Assembly: GCA_026929865.2 (NCBI GenBank)
Contig: CM049416.1
Span: forward strand, 16,857,001 to 16,921,000
DNA: 64,000 bases
Direction of reading: 5' to 3'
Source: Hyperoplus lanceolatus
Taxonomy: Eukaryota; Chordata; Actinopteri; Uranoscopiformes; Ammodytidae
Part shown: one piece after another, positions 35,606-49,770 of the stretch
How positions within the stretch are numbered: the stretch's first letter is position 1
Layout of the letters: each line of letters opens with the position of its first letter
Made by a program: the position numbers and the translations under genes
The notes under the pieces: generated by a model
The model's input: the letters and a program-made list of their open reading frames with translations, nothing else
What the model was told of the DNA's origin: nothing
Database searches by the model: none

Positions 35606-36254
35606 CTACTCCAGCAAGGGATTATGTGCTCCAACATTTGGTCTGTGGGGCGACATAGCAACAGCATGATCAAAATGTCCCCAATGGCCACGAGACATAT
35701 ACGGAGGCCGGGCGACCTTCTACATGAACAGGAAGCTAAGTAATCCCCACTTAATCTCTGATAACAACAAGTTGGTGGTTGGTTATTAAGCTTGAGAGTC
35801 CTCGGTCAATATCTGTGTCCCCTGGTGAACGAAACCTCTCAAGAATTATCTTAATGTAATGTTGAATCACTTCAGCTGTGCTGCTGTCAATTTTTTTAGC
35901 TGTTTTGGTTTGTGAGTTGTGTGAACGTGATGGGCTTATTCTTTAGGTGAATTGTTGGCCGTCCTTTATATTTTTTCCCCCTTTTGTTGCTGCCTCTGGC
36001 CAAGTCGCCATATTTTATGATGCATTCTCAGTTGGCAGGTAAACTGCTGAGATCTTTGTCCAAGCGTCCACCCTTGTTCTCTCGTCTCTTTGTGTTTGGC
36101 TATTGTACGTCATCCCAGCCTTTGGACATTTTGTCAATGTATGATGGAGGACAAAAGAGCACGTAGAAATGATTTTGAAGAGAAGTTGAAGAGAGTTTTT
36201 TGAAATATTTTTTCCCACATGGTCAAGGAGAAACAGAGGAGACACATATAGACT

Positions 36255-36485
36255 TAAAGGTGCTAAGAGGAACTTTTAAATACTGTATTTCTGAAACAGT
36301 CTAATTTTTCCTCTGATGATCATAAATAACATGTAACAGCAAACGAGACCATCAGTGCAAAGAATGCTATTTTTATATAGTGTTTCTTCATGCCTTTGCT
36401 CAGGGTGTGAGCTTACCCAGGTACAACAACTGGCATGGTAAAAACACTACCGCTTTTGTCCAGAGGGGTTGCAAGAATGAAAAAA
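36255..36485 (+). repeat. Dispersed repeat with CACTACCGCTTTTGTCC motif, copy 1
   Basis: It begins AAAGGTGCTAAGAGGAAC and contains ACACTACCGCTTTTGTCC near its right side. Related copies are at 49598-49770 (inverted) and 59010-59425. Confidence 0.6.
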
Positions 36486-37097
36486 ACTGAAATCTCCTCG
36501 GAGCAACTGATGCTTAACCATGCACATACAGTGTTGTTATATTTTTTCCAATACTCCTCTTCTAATGCACTTAGATCAACTAAACGTCCCATGATCATTC
36601 TTAGCACTATTCTGAAGGTTATTACAGATGGAAAATTATTAAGTAGCAACATTTCATGATAATATTTTTAAGTTACATATTTTACCCTATTCACCTGCAG
36701 TGTTGTGTTTTTTTTTTGGCAAAGACTCTGAAACTACAGTAATGCACTTTATTAGAAACCAAAACACAACCTGGATGTTGTGACCTTGAGATGTGCTCAT
36801 GAGTCACAGGCTATTAAACGTCACAAACAGAAGAAAGCCAATTGAGAAAGAGCCCTACAGTGTCTCAGTCACTTATGTGGTTCTTACATCTTTTACCTTT
36901 TGAAAAATACTCAAATTATTCCACACACACACACACACACAGCTTTTCAAAATCGATATTCTAATCCCTGCAGCCCTGAGCCATGGCAGGTATCGAGGGA
37001 CTTAAAACCATTACACAATAATGAATCCAAACTCACGTAATTACTGCAGCATGCAGCAACAACCAACAACATCTTAAGGCTTGTGTCTCTGCTGTGA

Positions 37098-37100
<3 letters not shown>

Positions 37101-37142
<42 letters not shown>

Positions 37143-37160
37143 TGCGTGTGTGTGTGTGTG
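37101..37160. repeat. (TG)n/(CG) mixed microsatellite
   Basis: TG units are interrupted by GCGCGTGCG near 37138-37146. Confidence 0.95.
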
Positions 37161-38509
37161 GAGGATTTTGAGGAGGTTTGTTTGTGTCAGTATGCCCCTG
37201 CTGTCCTCCTAAAGGTGCTGGGAGACAGATAAGAAGGAATATGGCCGCAACCCTGTTCCAATGACTGAATGAGCTAAACCTCATCCATCTAAGTCAACAA
37301 TTTATCAATTGATTTTTTTTAAGCCGCACCACGTAACTAACAGCTCGGCCATGTCTAAATAATTAGCTGATTATATATCCAAAGCACGTTTTTGTTTTTA
37401 TTTTTGTCGCTAGCATTTAATTTCAAGTAATAAAGACAGGGCTGTACAGTGCGACAGTTTTGATCGCATTTGCTACTGAAATTGATCACATGTGATGATG
37501 AATACAAGTCCATTCGCACTAGTGCTAGTTGATAATGAGGAGAGGCTGTCTTTGAAACACAGAGAGATGCACAACACTGCTTAGAGGCAAGTAAGTTATT
37601 GAGTCCACCCTTCACCTTGGCTGGTGAAAGATATGTGTCCTCGGGATCTGTGCTCATGCAGCAATTCTAACGTATAAAACCTTCACCAACAGTAATAACT
37701 GGAAGGAGATTACCGCAGTTAAGTTAGCACGTGTGCAAACAGAACATTTCCTGTTCGCCTTCACGTTAAAAGCCTGTTACTAGCCAAATGTGAGTTGACT
37801 TTTATTTTGAAGCCGGTTCGAACAGGAAGTTAGCGCTTCACAGCCCTGCAGTGCTCTAACTTGAAAGGCAACTCATTCAGCTGCAGAGAAAAAAAGTCAA
37901 CAGTAGTCTAAAAACAAAGTTTGAAATAAGCCACTGAAGAACAACTTCCAACACATTCACAACAACCTATATCCTAAATTGTACCAATATGTATACTTAT
38001 TTATTTAATAGGCTATGTTTAATGTTTTAAAGTTTGGTTTTAATTAACAAGGACATTTTCTAAAAATGTTTATTATTATTAATATAATAATTATATGTAT
38101 ATACAAAACATATAGATATATATATATATATTATTTTTATATTTTTATGGGGAAAAATAATTCTGAATCAGCAAAAAATTGCAATTGGCAGGTTAGATTA
38201 TTTTGTCTAAATTACAATCAGTGCACCCCTATTCATTCTTCTACAATTATTACTGCACACACTAGGATATAATATTAATTGAGAATCTCAAATGAGACCA
38301 AGATGACAGGCTCAAAGGTAATTACAGTGAAATGCAAGGGTTAAGCTTATGCAAGTTTTCGATCATACTTTGTGTGCTACCAAATTTATTTTTGTGCTAC
38401 TGAATTTTTTTGCTTGCTAGCACCAGTGCTACCACCTAAAAAAATAAGCGTACAGCCCTGAAAATAGAGTTACCAAATTTGCATAATTATCTAAACGTTT
38501 ATTATATGT

Positions 38510-38640
38510 TTAGGAAACGTTATACGTTTTTGATATAAAAAATAACTAAGTAATCAACTGGCGAAGTTTCATGATGATATCTAAATTAAATATATGACCC
38601 TATTCATCTGGAGTGTCTCGCCTTCAGTGGTCAAACATGG
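38510..38640 (+). repeat. Dispersed repeat carrying ACCCTATTCATCTGGAGTGT
   Basis: Sequence through GATGATATCTAAATTAAAT and ACCCTATTCATCTGGAGTGT matches the blocks at 4070-4180 and 63235-63345. Confidence 0.5.
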
Positions 38641-40637
38641 GGTAAAATTTGCAGATTTATTTTTCAAACAAAACTGAAAAATGCAATTTTATACTGTAGC
38701 TCAAACTGCATCACACTCTTTAATGACAGGATATTTTCATGAGCTTTTATCAGCGTGAGAGAAAATACGTGCGACTGACTAATTATTCTCTTCCTTCACC
38801 TGTGTGCCGAGAAAATGGGTCAGAGACTAGAGAGAGATTAGAAAAAAAGATGATGCATGGCCGTGTAGGCGAAAGCATTTTAACTCTAATATAATGAAAA
38901 ATGAGAATAGCACAGATAGGTCTCGAGATGAAATACAACACACCTCCCTTCCCTTTGAATCTCTCCCCCTGTATCTGTATGTGTGCAAAGCTATAGCACT
39001 ATCTCATGTGTGGGATAATGTAGCAGAGATGAAGAAGTGAAGCTATATAGTCTCAATCACAGCATTAAAAAGGATTTACATTAGTGAAACCTGGCTGAAA
39101 ATCCACATAAAAAAAGGGGAATAGGAACGGTATCTTCTTTTTTTTAAGAATAATTTATCATAAGAATATGGATTGCTTATGGATAAGTATTTGGAGCTTA
39201 TGGTTGCAAAAAAAAGAAAAGAAAAAAGAAAAAAGCATAAGCAGGATTCATGTACACGCCAGCTAGAATCACAGTTGGACAGGTATTCAATAAGCAATCA
39301 CTTCCTGGGGGAAAAAAAATGAGAAAAACATCCCATCCCTGTGCACTTCTGTGTCCCCATTCAAACCAGCACACTGCAGAGGGGAAAGAGGGATTCCTCA
39401 ATTTGTGAAAGCCACTCAGCCCTGAAGAATAAACGCCTCTCCTTTCCTCTCGCTCTGCCTATGCACAGTAGAAATACACCATGACTCATTCTTCAAGCTG
39501 GCTATTGTCAGTGCGCTTTCACACAGAGCCAGCGATGCCCGAATGCTTAAAGCGGCGAACAGCACGGCCTGTGATAAACAACAACATGGTCTCATCATAA
39601 AACTTTTAGTTTTGTCAAATGAAAATGAGACAAAATGACTAATGTTGGTTAATGTAGCCTAGTAGTATATTTTTTTATCCTGGTTACTTTGGTAACAGGA
39701 AAAAAAAGATTAATATCAACAGTCCTAGAGCAGCTATTCTTTCTTTGTGTGAAATAAACAGAATATTTGGTGCGGAGCAGTTGTATCTGTCTGTACACCT
39801 AGCCAAATAAACCTGCACTAGTCTTTTTAATTATATTTTCTGGGGAATTTTCACACTTTATTAGATAGTTCAGAGGCAGGGTTAGGGGTTAAGGTACATG
39901 GGGAAAGAGATGGGGAAATGACAATGGTCGCTGCATGGCCAGAATCAAACTAATAGTGATGTTGCAATGATGCGAACTGTGGAACCACTGGAATACCAAT
40001 GCAGTCCATATAGTACCTGCATTGTTTTAATATAGAAGATGTTCAATTGCAACCAGGATGATCATTTTATATTGTACACAACAGCGGGACTAAGCATTGG
40101 GCAATATAAAAATTATACTATGGAATTTCATGACACAATAAGCTTAACATAAACAAAATGATTGAAAATCATGATATTATCTTGGTATTCAATCAAAATA
40201 TTCTTACAACTCTCAAAATGCCTCTAAAACATATGGGAGTCAGTTTATTTTGTTGAATTTTGTGAAAAATAAAATATCTTTGCAAGTCCAGGCAAGAATG
40301 GCAGACTCCACCACTGACAATGAAAACTACTCATATACAGTTAAAAAAAGATATACAGTTTAAAAAAATGTCAAACATAAAACCATAAATAGCATAAAAT
40401 TTGGGGTTTGATCTCATGAAAATCATAAGAATTATAGAAGTTCCTGCCATGGTCTGTGGTGTAGGCACGCCCATCTTGAGGAATGGAGGGCCCCATTGTT
40501 AGAGGCCTCAGTATTACGTTACGCTGTTTATTTGCCCAGTGGCTGCTCTATGACCCACGCTGACAAATGAAAGTTTTTTCTCTGTCACACCTGCTAGCAA
40601 TGTGTCAGTTTCGGCACCTATGGATTCTATATATACA

Positions 40638-40638
<1 letters not shown>

Positions 40639-40675
<37 letters not shown>
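40639..40675. repeat. (CA)n microsatellite
   Basis: A 37-base CA tract; a second short one lies at 40753-40770. Confidence 0.95.
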
Positions 40676-40679
<4 letters not shown>

Positions 40680-40999
40680 GCAGCACACGGAAAAACAGTG
40701 AAATAAATCATCCGTCATGGCAGTGTGTCATGAGAGATGAGGAAAAAGTGCAAACACACACACACACACACGGACAATTAACTGCCCAAATCCGCCATGG
40801 GCGATTTCTGCTCTCTCCACACTCGGACAAAGACACAAAACACTGAGTGAATAACAGTAGATGAACAGTAAGACAAACGGTGATCTAAGAAAATAAAATA
40901 CTTATTTTTCCACCTGTGGACTGTTTCAAAAGGCTCCCTAAAAAACTACATTTATTGTAATTTTTTTGTATTATGTATATTGTGGATTATTCTGTCTGT

Positions 41000-41265
41000 C
41001 TATTCTGGTCCTTTTATTGTGAAGAGTTCTACTGTTTTTGTTCTTCATTTTTACAGTATTTTTTTTATTGCAATGCACTTCATACTGCTGTTTTGTCCCC
41101 TCCACTTTATGTTGTAATGTGTTTTGCATTGTATTTACTATTATTTCTTTTTCATCTTTTTTAAATGCTTGTGTTCCATATAAAGCACTTTGTAACATCT
41201 GTTTATGCTGTTTATACAAAAGTGCTATATAAATAAAATATGTACTTACTTACTTACCTCTAGAG
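41000..41265 (+). mobile_element. LINE/SINE 3' tail
   Basis: CATATAAAGCACTTTGTAAC, then AAAAGTGCTATATAAATAAA and short CTTA units, is the 3' tail type shared by fish L2-like LINEs and their SINEs. No coding sequence remains. Confidence 0.6.
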
Positions 41266-43681
41266 AATGGAATTATGGATATATAGAGTGGTATACAGTA
41301 TGCTGGTCTTTTACTGTCTCATCTATTATGCATTAATTACCAAACAAGTCGGGTGTGAAATTGTCCTCACAGTCGTCTCTGTTTGGTCGCTATTCTTTCA
41401 ATTGAGTATATTTATCGTTCAGAAATTGAGATAATAGCTTCGAATTGATTCCAATTTAAACAATTTAAAATGTGTTTGTGTGTACCAAGCAGATTTGAAA
41501 TGCTTTATATGGAGAAAGAGCTTCTGCTTTCTGGCATTGTTTTGTTCCAGGTCTTAACTGCTATATATGGGAAAGGTGTTGTGTGTGTAGCGTTTGTACA
41601 TTAACCTATCATTACCCACATTATTTCTTATTATAAAGATTAGTGTAATTGCCATTAATCAAACAGGCCGGCTCTGAGATTACTGGCATCAGCCTCTTCT
41701 CTGTTATACATTGGAAGGCGCTATACACCAGGGAAAACTGCTCATTCTCACAAGTTGGCAGGAACCTGATTTATGAAAAATACGAAAACGGGAGCACTCA
41801 GATTCTGAATGAACTACATTGTTTTTTTTCAAGCTTTGGTCAATTTTGTGGTTTCTGCTTCCTTAACATGTCTTCTTTTATACTAGTATAAATAAAAGGT
41901 CCAACATTTACATCTAGGTGCTTATCCTACTAAACCTAGTCTGATTGCGTCTGTTTATTTCTACTATACAACCATCTTTAACAGCCATTATCTCAACAGT
42001 AGTTTTTTTTAATAATCTGAATCTGATGTTGTTAATTGTCTGATGTACGTATGATACATTTCCTCTTGAAAACCTGCCAAAAAATTAATTGTAAGACCTT
42101 TTCATTTATAAAATGAAAAAAGGCTGAATCCAATGTATTTTGCATGAACTAAGTGTGAAAAGAAAGCACACTAAACACAGAGGCCAAAGTATCAGTTACA
42201 TAATATTTAATGAATGATACTCTGCTTGGTTTCCGGTGAATCCCTCGACTGCGTGGGCACGGCCGACTCCGCCACTTACAATGAAAACCACTTTAATTAT
42301 TGCCAGTCTGACATTGGCAGCACTGCGGCTATGGGACCATAATAAGCATAAGTCGTACTCACATTTTTTACAGTTTCGGTATAATATGTACTCATTAAAA
42401 TTGTACTGTCCAGCTGTCCAGAGAGAAGAGAGCAGCTGACATGTCGATAGGCCCATCTAATTAAATTATGAATGATTCCTGTGCATAGCTTTGAGCTTTA
42501 CGAGCAGAAGTGAGTGCTTCAAAACTTGCATTTGCCCTGGGTTTTGCCTCTCAGGATATGTATAGGCTAACACCCTTCTCTGATTGGTGGAGAAATACTT
42601 CATATGTATCTATGCCTGTGGGAAAAAGGGTTAAGATATCGAATCACTGCTTTGTTTACAGTAAATATTGATCTGAAAAGATGCTAGAATTGAACTGCGG
42701 AGATGATTATGGCAATAAGGACAGGGCTCTTTTCAGAAAACATAGATACAGCATAATTATATCTAAATAAGGTTTCTATCAATTTGAACTACATGCTATT
42801 TTACTGCCATTCATTTATAAAGCACGATGAATAATTTCATTGTAGGTTGTTATTTGCTAGATTGTTATAAATCTATAAACACATTAGCGTAAGTGATGGT
42901 GTAATTGATTTGTTGACAAAACTAATCTACACAACATTTGAAGATATGCAAAAAATGTTTAGTACAAATTAATTAAATCTGATTAAGTTAAAAAGAAATG
43001 CAAGGACAAAAGACAAAGCTGGTTTCTTTACTTCAAACTTGTGAATGTCTTTCTCAAAATAGTAAAAATAAACACAGTGCATTAGCAGATAACTGAGATG
43101 TGCGCCTGGCCTTTGGAACCAGAGCGAAATGTTCTTTTATTTGTTTTATCCAAGACAAACATTTAATTGTTTTTTTTTTTTTTAATAATTCGGCGCAGCT
43201 TCAGCCTTCTGCGATTTGTGGCCAACTCAATCTGCTGGGACTCATTTGAAATGTATTTTGAAAACATATTCATTTTATTTTATTTCACATATTTTTTTAT
43301 TTTTTAGGTTCTTTTGCAATATGTTGGCATAGACAAATTTCTACATAAAACATAAAAGCGCACTACACCCTCTACAGCTGTGATTAGCAGTGGAATGTAT
43401 TCATAAACAACTCTCTAATTAGAGACAATTTCCGACTCATAAATCATACACCTGCTGCTCCGGCTCATTCATCACCTGCCCGATTCAGCTGGTTGAAGTT
43501 ACAGGAAAATACTCAGAGAATAATCTGCAAAACACTGTATACCTTGTTAAATTTGTTAAATGACTACATCATGTTTTTCCTCTTGATCGTGTTATTTTAA
43601 TGTATGTAATGCCACTGTTTACTGTTAACAGGAAACACTTTAAATAAAAGTTAAACATAAGTGCCCAAATGTTTCAGTTGA

Positions 43682-43843
43682 GGATTCTACTGCTAAGAAA
43701 AAAACCTGGACGTACAGCAGAAGGTATCGAAAACCATGCGCAATCACTGAAAGCTTGCCTCATGTAGATGGGCCCTACAATGTTGTTGCAATTCCTCAGA
43801 ATTCCTCATGGGGGCAACAGAAGTTACGCACTATAGCTTTAAA
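43682..43843 (-). mobile_element. Small 'GCGTAACTT' element, left half inverted
   Basis: It ends CAACAGAAGTTACGCACTAT then AGCTTTAAA, the reverse of the left end of the full copy, and starts at the TTCTTAGCAGTAGAATC block. Confidence 0.75.
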
Positions 43844-44237
43844 GCCCAACACGATACATGTCACATGAAACCTAGCAACATGTTACTCCTTCTCTGGCTT
43901 TACATCTACAGACAAGATCAATTATTTCAGAGTTGGTTTCGGTCCTTTGATAGGACTAATCCTTTAGATTCATTCATTACATGTATACTTAATTCAGAAA
44001 GGCTTATCCCGCACAAGATATACTTTAATCAACAGGCAAACTCGCCTTGCGGGCTTTTGCATCTTTAATAAACTAACTGAAAGTCTGCAGGCCAAATAAA
44101 AAAGTATCTGAAATTATGCAAAAGTTGTACCAAATCTGTTCCTTTAAGTTTCTAGTCTAAGGCAGATGGTAGCCTATGGTAAAAGTCACAGCTTTAATGC
44201 AATCACCATACACACTGATGAGCGGCTTCACACTCTT

Positions 44238-44239
<2 letters not shown>

Positions 44240-44272
<33 letters not shown>
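44240..44272. repeat. (CA)n microsatellite
   Basis: A 33-base CA tract. Confidence 0.95.
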
Positions 44273-44274
<2 letters not shown>

Positions 44275-45008
44275 ATTCAGTGATTTGCACACAGTACTGT
44301 CGATCAAGCTGTTCACATAACACAACATGAGGAGTAAATCAGCAGCAGACAGAATCCAGAGAAATCCACTAAAAGGGAAAAGAGACTGTTGGCATGGACT
44401 GTATTACTGGCCACATGTCAACCCCTGGCAGCTTGAGACTGGCCCACCCTGGAGTGTGTAAGCCCAGCTGAGGCGTTAGGAGGGAGTGGGCCAAACTCAC
44501 GGTGCGTTAAGCAGCAATAGAACAGCAGTCTGCCCTGTGATTTTATGCCTTCCAATCCAAGTGTGTGACATTCTGTTTCATGAATTCTAATGATACTTTG
44601 GGTGAGCGGTTATCACTACGTCTGCCATATAGTGATGCTGATGAATTTCAACGTGAACATAGTGGAGCGTTAAGCTGCTTAAGAACTGGATATTTCCCTC
44701 AGGAAAGTTGTCAGGGACCAAAGTGAAGCTCAAACAGACAGTTAATATATTGGACTGATATTCACAAGATAGACATGAAGACAACTCCAAATGTATCCTA
44801 TAATCGTACCTCAACTTCAGCTATTTTTTTCAACTTCAATGCCATGTTTTAATATATTGAGGGATATATTATTGACACTGCCATGTTCAATGTTAAAGTG
44901 AAGTATGTCCATACGACTTGTCACCATCACAGGGTATTAATTAAAGTAATTTAATTTAAGGCACTGCTTTATAGCTTTTACTTTACACTTATGCATTATG
45001 TTTTCAGG

Positions 45009-45078
45009 TTGTCTGTCCGTCTGTCTGTCTGTCAGTCAGTCAGTCAGTCAGTCTGTCTCTACATAGGTCTGTCTGTCC
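45009..45078. repeat. Compound tetranucleotide repeat GTCT/CAGT
   Basis: GTCT units change to CAGT units at about 45032 and back to GTCT near 45050. Confidence 0.9.
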
Positions 45079-46170
45079 GGCCCAAGTTTCCACAAATGTC
45101 AACTTCCACTCAAGGATAAAACTGATTACATTTTGGAGGCAAAATGTCAAGGTCACTATGGCATCAAATCTTGTGAGCACCTCTCAAGCTAATTAAGTTA
45201 CATACAATACAAATACAATAAGAACAGGTCAAGTTGAACTAACCTGTTTTTATGGTATTTATGCCTAACACATCATGTATATACATTGTCTCTTGTGTAT
45301 TTTGTTGTCCCCCAAAAAAAGAGATGGTAAGGTTACAGCATGCTGCTCAAACTGCTTACAGGCTTGAATCACTGCAGTGACAAAACAACCACTGGTGGTA
45401 TTCACAAGAAAACACACCATACGATTTCTTTCCCTTAAATCGATGATGCGCCTTGCAAATTGGTGGCGTGTAAAGGGGCTTGAAATAAACAGAATAAAAT
45501 CATACAGGACAAATGTGTTCACGGCGGACACACACATAGCTGCAGATGTCTGGGGGCGACACCAGGATGATCTAATGTGTGACTGTGAAGGGGACTATAG
45601 GGTTGGAGGGATCGGAGGGGTGGAGGTAGCAGAGTTGAAGGTGGAGCTCTTTCCCTTTCAAGTTAAGGTTAAAAGGCTGGCGACCTTGGCTTTTAAAGGT
45701 CCTCCGGGCGGGACTCGTAAACAGGTGTTACAGCAGCTGGAATGGAACGCTTCCTGACGGCAGTGTGTCACGGGGGGCTAGATGGATTGCGGGGAGGGGT
45801 GTGGGGGGGGGGGGGGCGTAACCTCAGCCCCACAGGGACAGGGAGTGTGCATTCCTTCACACTAATAGGCCCATTTGGCAAATAAGAAGTTATGGAAATG
45901 AGCGAAGGAGCAAATCAGTTTTAATGGGCATCACATTTACTGGTGCATGTATTATGTTATTATCAGATGCTGAGTTAAGTTTTTTTATGCATGGCAGTGC
46001 TCATCAAATCAATCACATTAGAGCTAATGGCTGTAGCCTCAAGTTAGTTGCTAATATTTTAGGTCAATATTTCATGCATTTTATTGTAATTGGACTATGT
46101 TAATGCTGTTTTAAGTTTAATAGGACTCACACATTTTTTTATAAAACTAAATCGTCAACAGGGGGGAAAC

Positions 46171-46757
46171 TAGCCTGGTGCTACCAGACCATCGTACTTC
46201 ATTTCATTTGTACAGAAGGTCTGGAAGTGCTGTAATTGGCAAACGTTCACTTACTTGGAGGCGGGTGTCTGTTGAAGTTTAAAACAATTGGATCTGCCTA
46301 GTGCCACTCTGGATTAGCCAACCAATCGCATCACGTTTGGTCAGACGTATGTCATGAGCCGGCTTCTGGCGGTGCGTTTCAGTTGTACAGGGAACTCGGA
46401 AATTTCCGACTTCACTACATATTGTAGTCTATGGATCTAGCGTACCTGGCAACAGTAACTTGCTAGAGCCTAACGTTTAGTTATTTGGACGAGAAAGGTT
46501 GTAGGCGTCCATACTTTCCCGAGCAGATGCACTGGAACACAGACAGGTCGGAACTCGGAACTACCAAGTCGGAAATTTCCGATTTCCGAGTATAAAGGAA
46601 CGCAGCATTCAAATGAAACAGCCACTCGCTCTGTTCACTGATTGGACCGGCAGAAATCTGCCTGAGCAAGAACCCATGAATACACCGCACACCCAGACTG
46701 ACTACTGAAGTGAAATGAAAATTGAGCGGAAGTAGGTAGGCGGGCGGAGCCAGGCTA
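46171..46757. mobile_element. Non-autonomous inverted-repeat element with CTAGCCTGG ends
   Basis: The left AACTAGCCTGGTGCTACC and the right GGAGCCAGGCTAGGGGG share an inverted CTAGCCTGG core. The interior has two TCGGAAATTTCCGA palindromes (near 46397 and 46569). No transposase frame is seen. Confidence 0.6.
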
Positions 46758-46904
46758 GGGGGAAACTGCACTGCATTAAAATAGAATCACCTTGTTATGA
46801 GAGAGGCGGGTTTAATTTGTTAGGTTTTAAGGCTACACTAAAAGTCACTAGACAGTGGTTGATATTTGTTTTGATATTTGTTGCAAAAAATAAGATTGGA
46901 GGCA

Positions 46905-47168
46905 AGGCACATTGAAATTCGTCTTTTCGCATATCCCCTCTCTAGTCACCACACTTCAGAGGGGTTAGAAGGCAGGGTCAGCCATAGTACAGCACCCCTG
47001 GAGTAGTTCAGGGGTCAAGTGCTTTCCTCAAGGACACAATGGTAGAGATGGTGGGTTCAGTACATGTAGTACCAGCCACCACTAATATTACAAGTAACAA
47101 CCCCCTGTCCGGTTCCGGTTATCAAACCAGCGACCTCATGGTTACTGGTGGGCCTCTCCTACCACCCA
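46905..47168 (-). mobile_element. tRNA-headed SINE, copy 2
   Basis: It shares GGCACATTGAAATTCGTC, CACACTTCAGAGG and the reverse B-box region (ATCAAACCAGCGACCTCATG) with the copy at 35293-35605. The tail end is missing. It ends only about 30 bases from the exon at 47200, inside that exon's donor-side intron. Confidence 0.75.
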
Positions 47169-47191
47169 TGTGTGACTGATGGTTAAAGTTA

Positions 47192-47401
<210 letters not shown>

Positions 47402-48046
47402 TTACAATACGCAAAAGTTTGAATCCAAAGCACTTTTCTGCCTCTCAGTTTTTTGCTGAGGTCAAATGTTTCACCAACTGTGAAAAAGCAGGGGAATGCA
47501 AACTGTAAATAGAATTATATATTTATTTGTATATCTAGCAGAGCAGGAGAACTCACAAATCAGCACTTTGAGTTGAACGCTGAATACAGAGTTGGCTAAG
47601 CTGGATGAAAAACACATAAATCTCATCGGCAGTTAGTGAGCAAACATTTACTTAAATGATTAAACGTGGAGAGACAGAGTCGCAGGTTAGTAGCAAACAT
47701 TGTTTCTGATTAAAACATCACAGCTGGCATCATGGACATAAACAAAGACAGCATATTTTGATAAACAGGATGCTGATTTAGTTTAGTTTTCACAAAATTT
47801 TCTTCTAACAGGACTTGAAGTTCATAGCTTGAACTCTGACTGAGCCAATAAGACTGCTAGCCAAATCTGTAACTCGACACACACCTTCAAATTAAAAGTG
47901 CCACATTGGACATAAAAAAGTGTTGAATTGTGTATTTTAGTTTTGCATCGTGATGTGATCACAGGTGTGTTGTGGGAGCTTTTTTGTTGGTCTGTTTCCT
48001 GTCTGGCTTTGTTTAAGCGCGGAGACTGCCTTGTGATAGATGAGAT

Positions 48047-49231
48047 AATAGGCTCGTTCGACCTGTCGCCGTCTTGCTAAGACCTGCGCAATTATGACGC
48101 TCGTCTTGCTGAGCGCACTGCATTATGGTTAGACTTTTTGTCCCACTTGCACCCGTGGCTGGCTGCGGCTCGGCTGCTTGAGACTTTGAAGTCCCGCGGT
48201 ATCAAGACGGACACAGACACTGGAGCAAGTCGCTGCAGTTGCTCCCCACGGGCTGCGGGAGCGAAATGTCTGATGGGAAACGTCTTGCTGACAGGCGGAG
48301 CTGAGCGCTAATTGGGAGTTTAAACCTCGTGCCTTTGATGCGTTTCCCCAATTGGTTAGGCAAAAGTCTGACATCACCGCTCAAAATAAAATTACGATCC
48401 ATTCTTTTGATTTTAATTTATGTTTAATCATTAGGCGCCACAATATGCATTTAAGCAGAAATGTACTTAATCAGAGTTAAACCTCTGAACCCTTGACATA
48501 GAAATAATTTGGATGTGTAACTCTCCTGTATAGATATATTTAAAAGTGAACACAAACTTGAGTCACATAAGATCTTGGTGAAGTGATTTTTATACCATTA
48601 AGATTAAATCATAGGCTTATTTCAAGTGATCTAAATGGTCTGGGAATTGTATTTTACATGTAGTGTCGCAAAGCCAGACCAAAACTACAACAAGTAGTTT
48701 GTTTGTTACACATCATAATACAGTTCATCATATCCATCTCTACAATAATAATAATAAGGGATCTTTTCTTAGACCTTCTTTATTTAGGCCGATCATATTC
48801 GTTATGTGAAGGGAGAAATACTAAACCTCCTTTATTTGGATTTGTAAATTATTCTTGTAAATTATTCTTTATCACTTAAAAGTAGGTGTTCTAGTAAAGT
48901 AACAAGAAAGATAAAGATGTGTGGGGAATGGGGATATTAGCTTATATCTCGTTTCTTGTTTTGAAAATGCCCCTCGCTTTTAAAGTGTTTACTCGTCTTT
49001 GTGTTGTGTTCTGCTTCTAATCGGTTGTAGCATGTGTGACTCTCCTGCGAATATGTTTCTAATAGGCCTTCAAAATAAAACTAGAAAACGAACTGCATCC
49101 GCAACAAGGACGCTACTTCCGACTCGGAGCTGTCCGGCTTCAGTCAGGCATTTTCGTCACTCCCCCGACTGCACTCGGCTACTCTCGTCTACTTTCCAGA
49201 CGAGCTGAAAGTTAGGTCGAACGAGCCTATT
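48047..49231. mobile_element. DNA element with perfect 18-bp terminal inverted repeats
   Basis: AATAGGCTCGTTCGACCT at 48047-48064 is the exact reverse complement of 49214-49231. The 1,185-base interior has no transposase frame that I can recognise. The flanks (TGAGAT / GAGTTG) do not show an obvious target duplication, so the superfamily is open. Confidence 0.8.
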
Positions 49232-49597
49232 GAGTTGTTGAGAATGGAAAACAACACCCTGTCGAGTGCTAATCCTTATAATGACACAGCACAGGGGAAT
49301 TCAACAAAACGCTGATTACCAAACATCCAGGAACTCAGTCTTTTATTTTTTTATTCTCTGCTACACGTTCAACATTTTTGTGCCCCCTTCGAAATAAGCT
49401 TTCAGAAGCTCACACGTCCTGCAGTGTGTCATTGAATTATTTCACAATGATAAGATGATAATGTGTACATAAGTAGATGGTTTTGTTAAGTTTATTTTGA
49501 ACATGTGAGAAAACAGCAATACAAATAATATTATATACCAATATATTTAACCAATATAACATATCCGAAAAGAAGTAGTAAGAAGTATACCCATTTA

Positions 49598-49770
49598 AAG
49601 GTGCTTTCAGTTTGTGTTAATTCTTGCACCCCCTTTGGACAAAAGCGGTAGTGTTGTTACTACACAAGCAGTAGTTCCTGGTCGACAAAAGCATTAAGAA
49701 AAACTATATAAAAATAGCAATGGTTGCAAGAAAAAACAGTGTTTCAGAATCAACTTAGTAACTAACTAAA
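49598..49770 (-). repeat. Dispersed repeat with CACTACCGCTTTTGTCC motif, inverted copy
   Basis: It contains the reverse, GGACAAAAGCGGTAGTG, and begins AAAGGTGCTTTCAGTTTG. Confidence 0.6.

Noticed and set aside
45377-45757. 126-codon plus-strand frame
   Set aside because: No domain or family recognised, no splice context, and low-complexity codon use; likely chance in a GC-richer intron patch.
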